From contig OV050030.1 in NCBI GenBank assembly GCA_920105625.2, positions 166,011,860 to 166,075,859 of the forward strand: 64,000 nucleotides of DNA, given 5' to 3'. Positions 1-11,460 of this stretch are shown one piece after another. This DNA comes from Clusia tigrina (taxonomy: Eukaryota > Arthropoda > Insecta > Diptera > Clusiidae). Both the position numbers and the translations under genes were made by a program. The number at the start of each line of letters is the position of its first letter. Positions within the stretch are counted from its first letter, which is position 1. Under the pieces are notes generated by a model. The model worked only from the letters and a program-made list of their open reading frames with translations, made no database searches and was not told where the DNA came from.

Positions 1-240
1 GCTACAGTTTTAAAACTAGTCGTCGGAGTGTTTGTAATAACCATTTGTTCTTTAGTATGTCGTATTTGTTTATTCTTAACACAATGTTTACAATTTGTGA
101 TAAAATTTTTCACCATTTTTCCCATATTCTCGCAAACGTATTTTTGTTTCAATTTTAAAACTGTCTTTCTTACACCAAAATGCCCTTCGTAAGGCGAATC
201 GTGATATTCTGCGATTAGTTTATACATAATTACGTTATCT
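1..240 (-). pseudogene. Gypsy-A integrase N-terminal zinc-binding domain (partial)
   Basis: Read on the minus strand this encodes an HHCC zinc-binding module: a first His in HDSPYEGHFG with the second His four residues on, then about 30 residues later the pair in NCKHC. This spacing is the hallmark of retroviral-type integrases, where the module helps multimerisation before the catalytic core. The catalytic core would lie beyond the left edge. It follows the RNase H frame after a short stretch containing stops (240-290), so the polyprotein is not continuous. Confidence 0.75.
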
Positions 241-290
241 GCTATTCTGTGGGGACTTCTATATATCTATAGAGCTACATTTCTCCTGAT

Positions 291-1650
291 TTATATCTGT
301 ATTCTTTTTAGCAGACATGGCCCTTGTAATGCTTTGTTAACGGATTCATCATTTTCTTTCGGAATCATTGATTTTAGTATGTCAGAATCGATTTTTATTC
401 TTGACAGTGCATCCGCATTGGTGTTTATTTTTCCTTTTTTATATTTAATGTCGAAATCATAGTCGGACAAATCTAACCTTATTCTAGTTAACTTGGAAGA
501 TTGGTTTGTGTGTGTAAACAATGCGACTAACGGTCTGTGGTCTGTCGCCACTGTGAATTTCCGTCCATAAAGGTAAGGTTTGAAAAATTTTATGCCCGGG
601 TGTATTGCTAAAAGATCCTTTTCAATCACTGATTTATTCATCTCATGTTTATTCCGAGATTTGCTTGCATAAGAGATAGATAAATCTTGTCCTATTTCCC
701 CCTGCGAAAGTATTGCGCCTAAAGCAAAATTTGATGCATCAGTGGTTAAAATGAAATTTTTGTCAAAATTAGGATACTGAAGTATTGACGGATTTATTAA
801 TATCTTTTTCAAAACTGTGAATGAATCCTGACATTCATCTGTCCATAAAAATGGTTCATTTTTCTTCAATAAATTGTTTAAACACTTAGCTATTGCCGCG
901 AAATTTTGAATAAATTTTCTATAATAGTTGCAGAAAGCTACAAATCATCGGACATCGTCTGAGTTCTTTGGAGTTGGGTATTCCTCGATTACCTTTTGTT
1001 TGTTTGGATATGTTCTGACGCCTTCACTAGTTATTAAATGGCCCAAATATACAACGTCTGATTTTAGAAAACTACGTTTTTGAGGATTTGTTTTTAAATT
1101 GTATTGCAATAAACGATCAAATACTTAAGTCAAGTTCTCGTTGTGATGCTTTATACTACAACCGAATATTATAATATCATCAACATATAAAAATACTTTC
1201 GAGTCCAAACCGCTGAGTGCTATAGTCAGCATCCTCTGGAAACTATTAGAATAAATCTTTAAACCAAAAGGTAGTCTCTTAAATTGATAATGTCCATTGA
1301 ATGTGGAAAATGCTGTCAATAGTCTCGAATTCTTGCATAGCTCTATTTGATGGAAGGAACTTGTCATATCGAGAGTTGAAAAATATCTTGCTCTTCCTAG
1401 ACGGTCTAGAACATCTTCCATTCTTGTTAATGGGAATTGATCGTATTTTTTTATTCAGTTGTCGGAAGTCTACGACTAGTCTCCATTTCTTTTCACTTGA
1501 TAGAGCTTTCTTTGGAACTATGAGTAAAGGTGAGTTCTATGCACTCGTTGATCGTTCTATCAAGTGTTCTTACAACAGTTTGTCGACTTGGTTTTCTATC
1601 TCCTCATGATGTGCTTGTGGCAATCTTTAGTTTTTTATGTATAATGGTGT
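291..1650 (-). pseudogene. Gypsy-A pol: reverse transcriptase and RNase H
   Basis: The reverse transcriptase palm is recognisable from FSTLDMTSSFHQI (motif A, around 1360) and FLYVDDIIIFG (catalytic YVDD, near 1170). The thumb/connection region (880-1120) leads into RNase H at 291-869, with LTTDASNFALGAILSQ and ATDHRPLVALF. The upstream fingers motif VVDFRQLNKK is present near 1470 but in a different frame from motif A. The break falls in an A-rich run around 1445-1455, suggesting a one-base homopolymer frameshift. In-frame stops also occur at about 1124 and in the connection region. The enzyme would have copied the element RNA; this copy cannot encode it intact. Confidence 0.88.
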
Positions 1651-1671
1651 TTTTTCGGATAACTGTAACTT

Positions 1672-2473
1672 TTACGTGTAGAAATTGTTCACCGTGAGCG
1701 GTTCGTCATCAACATGAAAAATTTGTTGATAGTTACGAAATATACGAATTATTGAGTTTCTGTCATTCTCATTTATTGCTTCAATTTCAAGTGTCTGTAA
1801 CAATTTTTTAAATCTAGAATTATCATTTTCACTATTTTGTTGCGTGTAATTTAAAATATTGTAATTGTCTAATGATTCAGTATGGATATTTGAAATGTCC
1901 AATTCTGTAAGAGTAATTTCAAATTCATTAGTGTTTAAAACTTTTACCTCTCGATGGTGCTAAAGAATTTGCTACGAAAATTCCTTTTACAATTTCTTTA
2001 TTTAAAACTACGCTATCTTGATTTTATCCTAAATCGATAGGACATATTGCTTCCGATCTTGGAGGTACACGGATTTGACTTAACTGTGTGTGCCTTGTTT
2101 TTATCGGTAAAATAATGTCCTCTTCGTGAATATTTATCGTGATAGTAAAAGTCTCGTAATCTATTTTGCAAAGATATTTCTGTAAGAAATATCTTCCTAT
2201 TATGCCATCGGTTGGTATTGGAAAATCTGAATATACTATGTGGAGTTTGTGGACTATACTATCATTAACTATTTTTAGTTCTAATCTTGTTGTGCCTATT
2301 GATTGAATTTCCTGAGAAGTTATACCTGTAAGTGTAAACTTCTCTTCTGTATAAATGTTCTGATTTTTTATATTATTATGTGTCTTGCAGATTGAAATAT
2401 CTGCACCTGTGTCAATAAGAAATGTGCATTTTATTTTAGTTGTCTCACAATTTAAAGTGATGTAATTCGTCAA
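1672..2473 (-). pseudogene. Gypsy-A aspartic protease and protease-RT linker
   Basis: The 149-residue frame 2024-2473 contains the retropepsin active site LIDTGADIS about 20 residues from its start and the flap/second-strand motif IIGRYFLQKY further on, so it is the protease that would cleave Gag-Pol. The frame 1672-1902 (76 residues, ending near DDEPLTVNNFYT) is the linker that in gypsy elements precedes the RT fingers. Stops between 1903 and 2023 separate the two. The Gag tail lies immediately upstream at higher coordinates. Confidence 0.8.
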
Positions 2474-2880
2474 ATTGTGGGAAATTGTGTATATTTTTAC
2501 ATTTCTTGACCCGGAAAGTCGTTCTGCAAACTCCCCGGGTATTGCTCGTTTTCCGAATGATTCATTACACGTATACGAGTACGTCTGAAATTATTGTTAC
2601 CGTTATTATTATAATTGTTGTCACAGTTTCTGTTATTATTGTAGTTGTTGTTATTGTTCAAATTTCTATCTCTAAAATTTCTTTGATTATTGCCTCTTTG
2701 TCCTACGTTTGAATTGTATCTATTGTATCCATTGACTACTCTGGTAGTGTTCGGTCTACTATTGTTTTGATAATTTTGAAAACTATCGGCACGAAAAGTA
2801 TTCTGATTTCGTTGATGTTGGTTATTTTGGAACTGTCATGGATTTCGAAAATTTGCCCTATGCTGAGCATTTCTATTAAA
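2474..2880 (-). pseudogene. Gypsy-A Gag C-terminal Asn/Arg-rich tail
   Basis: On the minus strand this stretch translates into a low-complexity region rich in Asn with interspersed Arg and Phe, caused by repeated att/gtt triplets on the plus strand (2580-2720). A basic, Asn-rich tail next to the protease is common in 17.6/297-like Gag proteins and probably binds RNA. No CCHC knuckle was found. The plus-strand Val/Ile-rich open frame over the same bases is only the antisense of this repeat. The region ends at the Helitron insertion. Confidence 0.55.
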
Positions 2881-3176
2881 ACCAGCTGACCCGGCAAACG
2901 TTGTTTTGCCTAAAAATGTCCAATGATCTGTTCTATAGATGTACATACGAGTTTATGTATTTAGGACTAAAACATACATTGATCATACCCCTCCACCAAT
3001 GAAACTGAAATGAAAAATGCAGATATAAATTGATATCTGTCTCCGTCAGCACTATATATCTTCAGCCTTCTTGCTCTAAACAACTCATTTGCCACGTCCC
3101 TCCGCTGACGAACCTAAAATAATAATAAAATCCGGCTTTAAACTGATACTCCTCGTTGCCAGTACTTTATGTGTAC

Positions 3177-4787
3177 TTACTCGTATGAAATTATTTTTGC
3201 ATTTATTGAATTGTATTTCCATTCATTGAAGCACTCTGTGATAAACGATTTTTTTGTTTTGTTGTCAGGTGTGAAAACGATCAAAGCAGATGGTTTTCCG
3301 ACACGGGAACTTGCGACATACAGTTGTCCGTGTGAAAAACATTCATTTTCCAGATTCAGGCCACAAACACTCAATGATTGGCCTTGTGATTTATTAATTG
3401 TCATGGCGAATGCGAGACGAATTGGAAATTGTATTCGCTTAAACTCGAATGGCATATCGGTTGGGATCATTGGAATTCTCGGAATGAGAACTTCCTCACC
3501 TTTGAATTTTCCTTTTAGTAGTCTCGCGTGAATCACATTGCTCATGAGTTTTGTGACCGCTAAACGCGTTCCGTTGCATAATTTTGGTTGGTTGATATTG
3601 CGAAGCATGATTACGACTGAACCAACCTTCAATTATAAATTGTGCGGCGGCAAGCCAGGCACATCCAATGAATTCAAGAACTCAGTTGGGTAGTTGGTTG
3701 CTTCGTCTTCGTTTGTTACACAGTCGATAGATTTGAAGGAATGCAGTGACCCAACGATTTGATTTTGAATTGTGAAGCTTAAGTGATCCACATCCTTGTT
3801 CATTGCCGCTAAAATTGCTCTTTCACTCCACCAATCGTAGTTTTGGTGGTTAGCAATGATGTTCGGAAACACTTTGTTGATGAGCTCCTCTTTCGTTGAG
3901 ACGAAATTGCAAAAATTTGACGGGAATGAAATCAATCCATTCGATGCGTCGACAGGAACACGACCATTACCGATAGTTAGCAGTTGATTGGAGAACACTT
4001 CGGCAGATGGATCGTTTAGCAATGCAACTCGCATGTTTGTCGTCAGCCGAAGTTTCTTCACATAACGCCACAATGGTGATGATTTTCGGCAAGCATTGAT
4101 CTCATCGGCAGCGGTCGATCGTAGTATTACTGGTAGTGTTTGCCGGAAATCGCCTGAGAGTAAAATCAATGCACCCCCAAAACATCTTGCGTCATTACGC
4201 AGATCTTTCATAGTGCGATTCAGAGCTTCTCACGCGCGTTTATGCGAGATTGTGCATTCGTCCCAGATAAAAATTTTGCTTGCTACCAAAACTTTGGCCA
4301 TTGCTGAATGTTTCGCTATGTTACTTGTTCGTTCTTCAATCGCTTGAAGGTTTAATGGCAATTTTAATGCAGAATGAGCGGTTCGGCAACCTTCCAGCAG
4401 CGTAGCTGCTATTCCAGAAGAAGCAACTGCTACAGCAATTTCTGATCTTGCACGAGGTGTAGCCAAAATCAATGATATGAGGAATGTCTTGCAAGTGCCA
4501 CCAGGCGCATCAAGGAAAATCATGCCGACATTTCCATCATCAATTGCCTTCATCACCGTATTGTACACTTCTTTTTGTTGGGGATTCAACAAAGGTACAT
4601 TCGTTCGAACCAATTGGCTTAATGCATTTGTGTCGTATTCATGCTCACGCTGCAATTCTCGTTCGAAAGCGTCGTTTATTCCACGATCAGGCGATGTCAT
4701 TCCTAACCTGACTAACAAACTGCCGCACATTAGGCAACAAATGTCTTCTATCAAAACCAAAGCCTGGTTGTGCATCTCTTCATTCAT
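3177..4787 (-). pseudogene. Helitron-A copy 1, PIF1-like helicase domain
   Basis: Three consecutive frames (4230-4787, 3633-4211, 3177-3632) cover a superfamily 1B helicase. Visible motifs are FLDAPGGTCKTFL (P-loop), ASSGIAATLLEG (Ia), FIWDEC (motif II, DE box), LLSGDFRQTLPV (III), CNGTRL and LAFAMTINKSQGQSL with LYVASSRV (V/VI). The P-loop reads GGTCKT where Helitron-B arm B keeps GGTGKT, so the invariant Gly before Lys is Cys. A stop replaces the residue after SHKRA near 4229 and another follows LPPHNL near 3632. In a working element this domain unwinds DNA during rolling-circle transposition. Confidence 0.9.
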
Positions 4788-4805
4788 CTCAAGATGGGGA
4801 TTCTC

Positions 4806-6499
4806 TTAATGGACCCGAACTCGATGTAAAATGTCTTCTGACATGTCATCCTTGTACTTCTCCCACAATTCACGTAGATTCGATGGAAAACATGTGGAAA
4901 TAATGATTGAAAATAATGTGCGTACCTGACTTGGAGATGCGGAAACAGTTGCTTCAACGATTGTCGTGTCCCAATGCGTATCGTTTTCTGGCAAATTAAG
5001 CTCCTGACATACTGCACGAAATGTTGGCAACACTACACCATTGACAGTTCGAAGAGATTCAAATGATGTCGGGCTACGAACATTCACCAGCAATAGTCGC
5101 AAGTAAAAGCATTCATCATTTTTCGGATGAACTGTATTAATACGGCCAAGAGCTTCAGTAGAACGCACATCAGGATGACCAGGAACTACATCGCCTTGCT
5201 TTCGACGTTGAAATTTCTTCGATGAAGCATTCCAAGTGTAATAACGCGGCATCTCTGAGTAAAGTAACGTACGTTCAAACGGATCACTTTGGCAAATCGA
5301 GAAGAAACTGGTCAATGTTGTCGCTGGTGGGGTTTGAGCACGTTGAGCGGCATTTGCTGCAGTGAAATAAACTCGTTGACCGTTCTCCAGATGCACTGCC
5401 AAATGTGTAACAGTCGGATAGCGTTCGTGAATGGGAAATGAGAATATACGCCAAATCGCCTCATTGCAGCATACGTACCGACCAACTTGATAGCGCGTGA
5501 TTTCATCATTGGGGTCAGGAGCTTGAAGACCAAAATATGCCATATCACTGCCCTTCGGGACATATTTGCAGATGTACTTGATGGACTTCACTGAATTGCA
5601 ATACTCCACGTTAGAATGCGCCTTGAATGTTTTGGAAAGAAGTGGCGAATACGGAACAACCCAAGAGTTGCCGACCACGAAATCATTTCCTTTTACGTTG
5701 ACTGTAATTGTTCTACCGCCATCATCAGATGATCGACGCCGATACAGTGGATAACCATCGCTCATCAGTCAAATTTCGTGGATAACGCTTGGAACACTTG
5801 CCGTCAACCATGCATGGTGATTGTGGGTTAATGGAGCCACACGGTCCATGAATCATGTTTGTTATTGCGACATCATGCAGGTCTAGATCGGTTTCGGGAT
5901 CAGGAAATTCGGCACATATGATGTCATCAATTTGGTGTGGCTGTATTCTTTCGACTAACCAAATGAGAATGTGCGCATGCGGCAATCCTCTTTTTTGCCA
6001 TTCAATCGAATACATCCAACATCGAGTATCCCCAAAGACACGATGCCTAACAATATAGTCCATGAGCGACCGGATTTTTTGCCTGAATACACGTGCGGTG
6101 ATATCATGCCGATCACTTGATGTTTGGCCAGGAAACAGCAGTTGAACAATTTCTATCCACTTTGGATTGCACGTGAAGGTCTGGACGGCCGTAATGACGT
6201 ACATATGTCATTGCATCTTGCGTATATTCATGCATATGACGTGGGCTGCCGACGAACGTCGCCGGTAAAATGGTCAACCGACCAAAATCAGATGCATTTC
6301 CTTCGGTGCAAATTGCATCGCGTAAATGAATGTACTCCTCCGTACGTAGTTTGGTTTGATTTAAACTGATAAAAAGGAGGCGCTCTGCTTCTATTTTCGC
6401 ATACATATCGACGCAAAATTGCTGAAACAAACGACGAAATCGAAGCAAATAGTTGTCTACATTTTGGCGAATCATCAAACGATACGCGTAAAAATTCAT
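4806..6499 (-). pseudogene. Helitron-A copy 1, HUH Rep nuclease domain
   Basis: Frames 6113-6499, 5725-6204 and 4806-5765 together span the replication-initiator domain. Motif 1 is TFTCNPKW, motif 2 is the HUH triad in GLPHAHILIWL, and motif 3 is the two-tyrosine segment SIKYICKYVPKG, whose tyrosines would cut and join the single strand. The C-terminal part, from GRYVCCNEAIWRI to REL-WEKYKDD, links Rep to the helicase. Small frameshifts near 6190 and 5750 break the frame. Motif 3 is intact here; copy 3 loses the frame just after it. Confidence 0.9.
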
Positions 6500-6524
6500 T
6501 GCGCTGACCTTCCTGGTAGTTTCC

Positions 6525-7617
6525 TCACCTAAATGATATCAGTGATATTAGTGTCATATTGAAATGAAAATTATTTTGATATCTATACTCACCGGTCGAT
6601 GGATTTATCATCTTGATGTTGATATAATATCCATCGTCTCCTTGCCAAAACATCAGTGGGTATTGCAATGCATCGTATGAACGATGTGTTTCGGATATTC
6701 GTTGCAATTGCCCAGAGTCCCGACGTGTGATCACAATATCGCGTGATTCCCGGTTTTCGCCAACAATCACAACTGCAACCTCATCTATTGTTGGAGCGTT
6801 AAATTGGCGTTCGTGCGTTCCTGCAGGTCGTTTATCCGCTCTGATCACGACTTTATAGTCATCAGTTGGCATGCGAACCAACGCAGTTTTGAATAAACGA
6901 ACCAATGCATGATGTTCATGAAGCAGCTGCTGCGGATTTCGAAGAATTCCTCCCCTCATTTCCGTATTGATTGTTTGGCGGTGATTAAGTTGATGTTCCA
7001 CATTGCCCATGAGGTAGATTTGGAGGAATTTATGTTGTGCGTCTTCAAGTGGTAGCAATGATCCAATTCGATGGTGAATTCGGCCTTGGATCTGTAGAGT
7101 CAATGACGAAATTAGAATCAACATTTTTTGTGCATCAAAAGAAAATGATTGGTTAATTTATTACCTTGAATGTCGGATTGAATCCGCGTTCATGAACAAT
7201 ATCTGCTCCAAATGAAGTCATTTGAAAGCATCCGTTGTATTTCTGAGCATTCGATAGAAAATGATGCGATTCTGGTGTTTCACCATAAAGCAAAGAACGC
7301 AATGGCTCTGTTGGCAAGGGCAATGGTGGTAATTTAACCTTGCCACTCAGACAGCACAATCCAGGTGTTTCTCCAGCAAACTTCAATGCACCGCAATGGT
7401 TGCACACAACTTCCATTGGGCCAATTTGAATGGAAGGATGCGAGCTGTAGTCAATTCTGCAATCGTAATGAAACGCAACTCGATTCAAATCAACACCTGA
7501 AGCAGTTCTACTTATGCGTTGATTTAGATTATCACGTTGTTGAGTTGTTTGGTTTGCCCGACGATTTCTCAGTGCTAACTGAGTCGTTTCATTCGCCGCC
7601 GAGAAATTAACACACAA
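6525..7617 (-). pseudogene. Helitron-A copy 1, N-terminal region with two introns
   Basis: The frames 7153-7617 and about 6593-7091 encode the segment before Rep. It includes a CxxC...CC cluster (CNHCGALKF...GLCC) that may bind zinc, then the conserved IQGRIHHRIGSL and HRSYDALQYPLMF stretches. Two GT-AG introns interrupt it: 7092-7164 (73 nt) and 6529-6592 (64 nt). Splicing would join TFK to IQGRI and NPSTG to EETTRK in frame. Helitron-B encodes the same joins without introns. The extreme N-terminus is deleted relative to copy 3. Confidence 0.8.
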
Positions 7618-7790
7618 AACATGTGCTCATAACCTCACAAAATAAACAACTTTCATTGCAACTTACCGTTTCCACACTAAAATGATCACTCTGAATGAAG
7701 AGAATTGATTTTCAAAGTAATCCACCTAAAAATTAATTGCACAATCCGAAATTAACGTCTCTTTTCGCTGGTAATAGCAAATTTACAAAA

Positions 7791-9762
7791 AATGTAGTGT
7801 CTGTTAGGAGTTGGAACATATATATATATTTTGTTTTATTTGTTTATTTTTTTCTTTTAAATCACCTTATTTGGATTCTATCATTGTTTTCTTTTTTATC
7901 TTTTTGTATTCTTTTCTTTTTAATCTTTGTCTTTTCGTGTTTTCTTTTTATTTTATTTTTCGTCTTTTATATCTATCTATTTTTTTATTTTTTATTCCCC
8001 TTTTTTATATTTTGGTCTTTCATTGACTCTTTTCTCACAAACAAAATTACAAACGATTCTAGCGATAATACAATTCTATTATATACATAAAACCTTACAT
8101 TATACTGCGACCTCTCCTACGTGCTGGACCAGTTGACGGCTGCTGTTGTCGGAGTGAAATCCTTCGATGAACTCCGCATACCCCTCCCTTCTTTCTGGAC
8201 TGGTACGTATGATATTCGAGGCTGGCGATTTTGTTTACCATTAAAACTTCGTTTGTAGTGGCCTTCTTCTCTCGATTTATATATCGTGCCCCAACGGATG
8301 TAGGTGGTACTGCCTCTGCCAATAGGATTCAGCTTGGAAAAAGCAAATACATGAGAGATTACAATACTCCTCCGTTATTTACTTTGGAGCAATGCGTTTT
8401 ATGGTTGAAGTGTTTCTCTTGAGTTTTCTCATAATAGAATCTGACTTCGTTGACCTCGATGTGTTGACTATCGGTAGTTCTCTGAGATACACGGTGAATG
8501 ACGCAATTTGCGTACTCCGATCAGATTCCAGTCTCTGTTTCTTCTTCTAGTAAATCAATTTCATATGCGAATAATATTTCGTATGTTCATCCTCTCGATT
8601 GAACATATACTTTACTGAAGCAATTGACTTCCGTAAGACGAATTTCCTCTGCTTATTATATTTGGTGGTGGTTTCAGTCACCCTCCTTATGCTTTTGCCC
8701 ATCTTCAACTTATTCAAAAACAATTCTGCTCAGATTGTGATCCACTGGGTGGACATTATAACGTAAGATTGTCCAATGCAAAATATGACACCGCAAGGAA
8801 ACATGCTTATTTTTCCATTGTTTGTCAATAAACCCATCCAAAATGGGATCAAACACTGCGACCATATGCTGTTTCGAGAATATCACTTTAGTCGCCATTT
8901 ATCCCCAATCCATCGAATAATACGTTGGTACTTTAGTCCGCACCGTCTTCCGATATATGCTGTTCCCGGAACTTTCTGCTTCGATTCACATCGTCAGAGC
9001 TGAATACTTATAAAAATTTTCTTAATTTTCTAGTTAACATTTTAATTTGATATCTTTCTATGTCTAATTTTTGTTGAACATTTCATAAGTTAATTTAATA
9101 AATGAATTTCAAAATTATATAATATTTAAATAATTATATTATATATACTATATATACTCTTGGGTATAATTTTCCTATTTAGTATAATTTGTATTTTCTT
9201 TTGATTATTACACTTATTTCATTATAAATTTAGATTTTAAATAATTAATTTCTGTAACTTTAATTATTTTCTAAACTACTTTTGTTTTTAATTTGAACTT
9301 TTACAGATTATAATTTTTCAATTTCAATAATCTGTACTTATTTTGTGAAATTTTTAAGAACTAAAATTAGTTTAGAAGAAAAATATAATTTCTTGTAATT
9401 CTTTCGTTTCCATCTATATTTATTTGTTCTTCATATATTGGTTTCCTCTTATTATTTTTTTTTTTGTTTAAATATTTCATAATTCCTTTCATATCATTTT
9501 TCTTTTTATATCATATCTTTTAAAATTTTTCAATTCTGAGCAAAATCATTTTCCCTCTTATTTAAGATAAACCCATATATATATCCATATATATCCATAA
9601 ACAAGTTTATTTTCCTACTCCCTGCAACTCTCTCGTATATGGCTACATACATACATTCAAAGCACTTTCAATTATTTATAATTAATTGCTACAGGTTTTA
9701 CCAAATTTTGTAATGTTCAGCTACCTATATTCTTCTAATTCAACTAACTAATTCAATTATAT
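7791..9762. other. AT-rich interval, no recognisable gene
   Basis: From about 7830 to 8035 the plus strand is a strongly pyrimidine-rich tract. 8095-8322 holds a minus-strand 75-codon frame ending in the basic tail PARRRGRSIM; I do not recognise it, and it could be the end of a retroelement protein. 8323-9000 has short frames only, including a small inverted repeat (tatgttca/tgaacata near 8580-8610). 9010-9760 is very AT-rich with no frame or repeat I can assign. Confidence 0.6.
8095..8322 (-). pseudogene. unidentified 75-residue frame with basic C-terminus
   Basis: An open frame of 75 residues that I do not recognise. It has Lys/Arg-rich stretches (INREKKATTN, QSRKKGG) and finishes in Arg-rich PARRRGRSIM. 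The base composition is more balanced than the surrounding AT-rich DNA, which hints at former coding sequence. It could be the C-terminus of an integrase or Gag from a decayed element. There is no domain support, and a chance frame is possible. Confidence 0.2.
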
Positions 9763-9886
9763 TGTACAGACTCATTTTCTATAGCTGGGCTAGACTCAGC
9801 GGCTTCCAGGGTTGAGGGTTAGTATATTTAAAATTACTTTATTAACTTAACATATAATAATAATGTTTACTATTATGGACTTAGTT
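9763..9886 (-). repeat. Putative 3' LTR fragment
   Basis: This begins TGTACAGACTC on the plus strand and matches 13126-13290 over the tctatagctgg...cagcggcttccagg block and the ttaaaat-actttatt...ggacttagtt block, with indels between. The match stops where the (ggtt)n tail of the LOA element starts, so the non-LTR element appears inserted in this LTR copy. Confidence 0.55.
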
Positions 9887-10099
9887 GGTTGGTTGGTGTT
9901 AGTGGCTGATCCAAGTCAGTCCTCACATGGATCACAATTATCGCTTTAGCGACGTTTTGATAACACAACCTCTCCTAAAGCCGGAGAAAACGATGGATTG
10001 TTCACTAAATTAATTTTGTGGGTTTAAAAGATCTTTCGGTTTTCGACAAGGGAGATCGGATAAACTCGCTAGGAAATAGTTTCCTAGTGTTCTATTTCT

Positions 10100-10690
10100 T
10101 GCGGCCGCCAGAGCCGGGCATTCGCAAAGAAAATCGATTAAGGTTTCCTTTTCTTCTGAGTTTCCACAACTTCTACTCCCTAAGAACTTCCTCTACCCCT
10201 ACCCTGGGGAGAGAGTCCAGAATTGCTTTGTTACTAACATTGTTAAAAGCCACTTCTATGTCCAGAAAGGCCGCCAACTGTTCCTATGTCCAGAAAGGCT
10301 GTACTGTTTATTGTGGATTGTCTTTTGTACTGACCGAATTACCCCATGTAAACCTGTTGCCGTAGATTTACCCCTGAGATATGCGTGTTGCGACTTCGAG
10401 AGGGAGAACTGATCCACTGTATGTCTAAGGTGGATTTCCAGAGCCCTCTCCATTTTTTTGAGAAGAAACGACGTAAGATTCATGGGTCTAAAATCTTTTG
10501 CCGACTCATGCCCAATCTTCCCCGCGTTTAGGATGAAAACTGCCTTTACCTTCCTCCAACTGAGGGGGATGTAGTTGAAGCGAATACATGCCTTATATAT
10601 CCCTTTTAGCCATGGGATCACCACAACCTGTAAACTTTGCAGCATGATTGGGAAAATCCCATCCAAGCCCGGCGATTTATAATGCGGGAA
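10100..10690 (-). pseudogene. LOA-like ORF2, reverse transcriptase fragment
   Basis: The frame 10256-10666 contains WRKVKAVFILNAGK, the RT domain 2 sequence KDFRPMNLTSFLLKK and the Q-H-A-Y-L-RGKST segment that precedes motif A. Motif A itself, FLDIEVAFNNVSNKAI, is readable in another frame at about 10190-10260, so a frameshift lies between. The sequence around 10250-10300 contains a short duplication of tatgtccagaaaggc. No YxDD box follows. This is the palm/finger part of an enzyme that would prime cDNA synthesis at the target site. Confidence 0.75.
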
Positions 10691-10699
10691 ACAATTTAT

Positions 10700-11460
10700 C
10701 GAGTGAATATCAGGTCACAAACCGGTGGCACCGGTAATTCAGATACATGCGCGGTATCTTTACAGTCTGGGAAGTGTGTTTGAAGTAAGAAATCAAGTGT
10801 TTCAGAAGATGTTTCCGTCCATGCACCATCCGTCTTTCTAAGGAAAGAGGGGCTGATGTGTTCCTTGGACAGTATCTTGCTAAGTCTTGCTGAAGTAGAG
10901 ATTGATCAATTGATTCACAAAATTGTCTCCAGCAATTTTTCTTGGCTTCCCTGATAGATTTTTTGTAAGTTTTGAGACTCCCTTTATATCGTGCCCAATC
11001 TTCGTCCCTATAACATTGGGTGAACAGTATCCAGGATCTTTTCCTGAGATCCGATAAATAGTGACTCACCCATTTCATTATCATCTGTGCTACCCCATAG
11101 CATGTGCCGCGCGTTGGCGTCGCATCCCAGAAGGAGTGGGATATTTTTTGCAGCAGCATTGGCGACCAGGGTCGCGACCTCTTCCGGTGGTGCGTCACTG
11201 TTGTGCGCCATATAAGATGATGCCGCTAGTAGGTCTGGTCCACTTGGCACCTCGATTTTTACCACTGTCAAATCGCCTGTGCTGTACTGTGGCCATATAA
11301 AAGCATTAATTGTTTTCTTATCTAGGATACATGATCGAATCTTATCACCGTTCCTGATATAGTGCATATTGTATTTGGTGCCTGCATAACAGCAGAAAAA
11401 CAGCAAAGTTATCTGATGCAATCTTAAAATGCTGCATATTAATCTGCACCACCTTCAGTA
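10700..11460 (-). pseudogene. LOA-like ORF2, endonuclease and linker fragments
   Basis: The frame 11345-11545 carries the endonuclease start VVQINMQHFKIASDN. The frame 11008-11421 continues with PSGPDLLAASSYM and LLLGCDANARHMLWGS; the GCDANARH box is a catalytic Asp/Asn region of APE-type endonucleases. The frame 10710-11198 includes YKGSLKTYKKSIREAKKN, the basic linker before RT. The parts sit in different frames, and some of the endonuclease C-terminus is gone. The domain would nick target DNA. Confidence 0.72.

Larger units (their letters stand above)
1..2880 (-). mobile_element. Ty3/gypsy LTR retrotransposon, 3' part (Gypsy-A)
   Basis: Descending coordinates give the gypsy order: Asn-rich Gag tail, protease, reverse transcriptase, RNase H and the start of integrase, which runs off the left edge. 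The combination resembles the 17.6/297-type insect gypsy elements. No LTR is visible here; the 3' LTR would lie left of position 1. The right boundary is set by a Helitron end at 2882, so the rest of Gag is separated or lost. Several stops and at least one frameshift show an inactive copy. The element class is secure; the exact family is not. Confidence 0.88.
2882..7790 (-). mobile_element. Helitron-A copy 1
   Basis: This is a rolling-circle transposon read on the minus strand. Its 3' end (left, 2882) has the expected hairpin, ggcaaa at 2893-2898 pairing with tttgcc at 2905-2910, then a short spacer and a CTGG terminus followed by T; the other copies end CTAG-T. It encodes a Rep/Helicase polyprotein in several broken frames. 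Homology with copy 3 stops near 7790, so about 550 bp of the 5' end is missing or replaced. About 180 bp coding for the protein N-terminus is also deleted relative to copy 3, around 7595. It sits against the Gag tail of Gypsy-A. Confidence 0.9.

Noticed and set aside
2485..2712. Plus-strand Val/Ile-rich frame
   Set aside because: It is the antisense of the Asn-rich Gag tail of Gypsy-A.
4096..4347. Frames antisense to Helitron, copia and gypsy genes (for example 38827-39027, 55424-55624, 58836-59450)
   Set aside because: They mirror conserved coding sequence on the opposite strand and recur in every copy for that reason only.
7737..8136. Plus-strand frames rich in Phe/Leu/Ile resembling membrane segments
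   Set aside because: They are produced by the pyrimidine-rich tract; three overlapping frames look equally hydrophobic.
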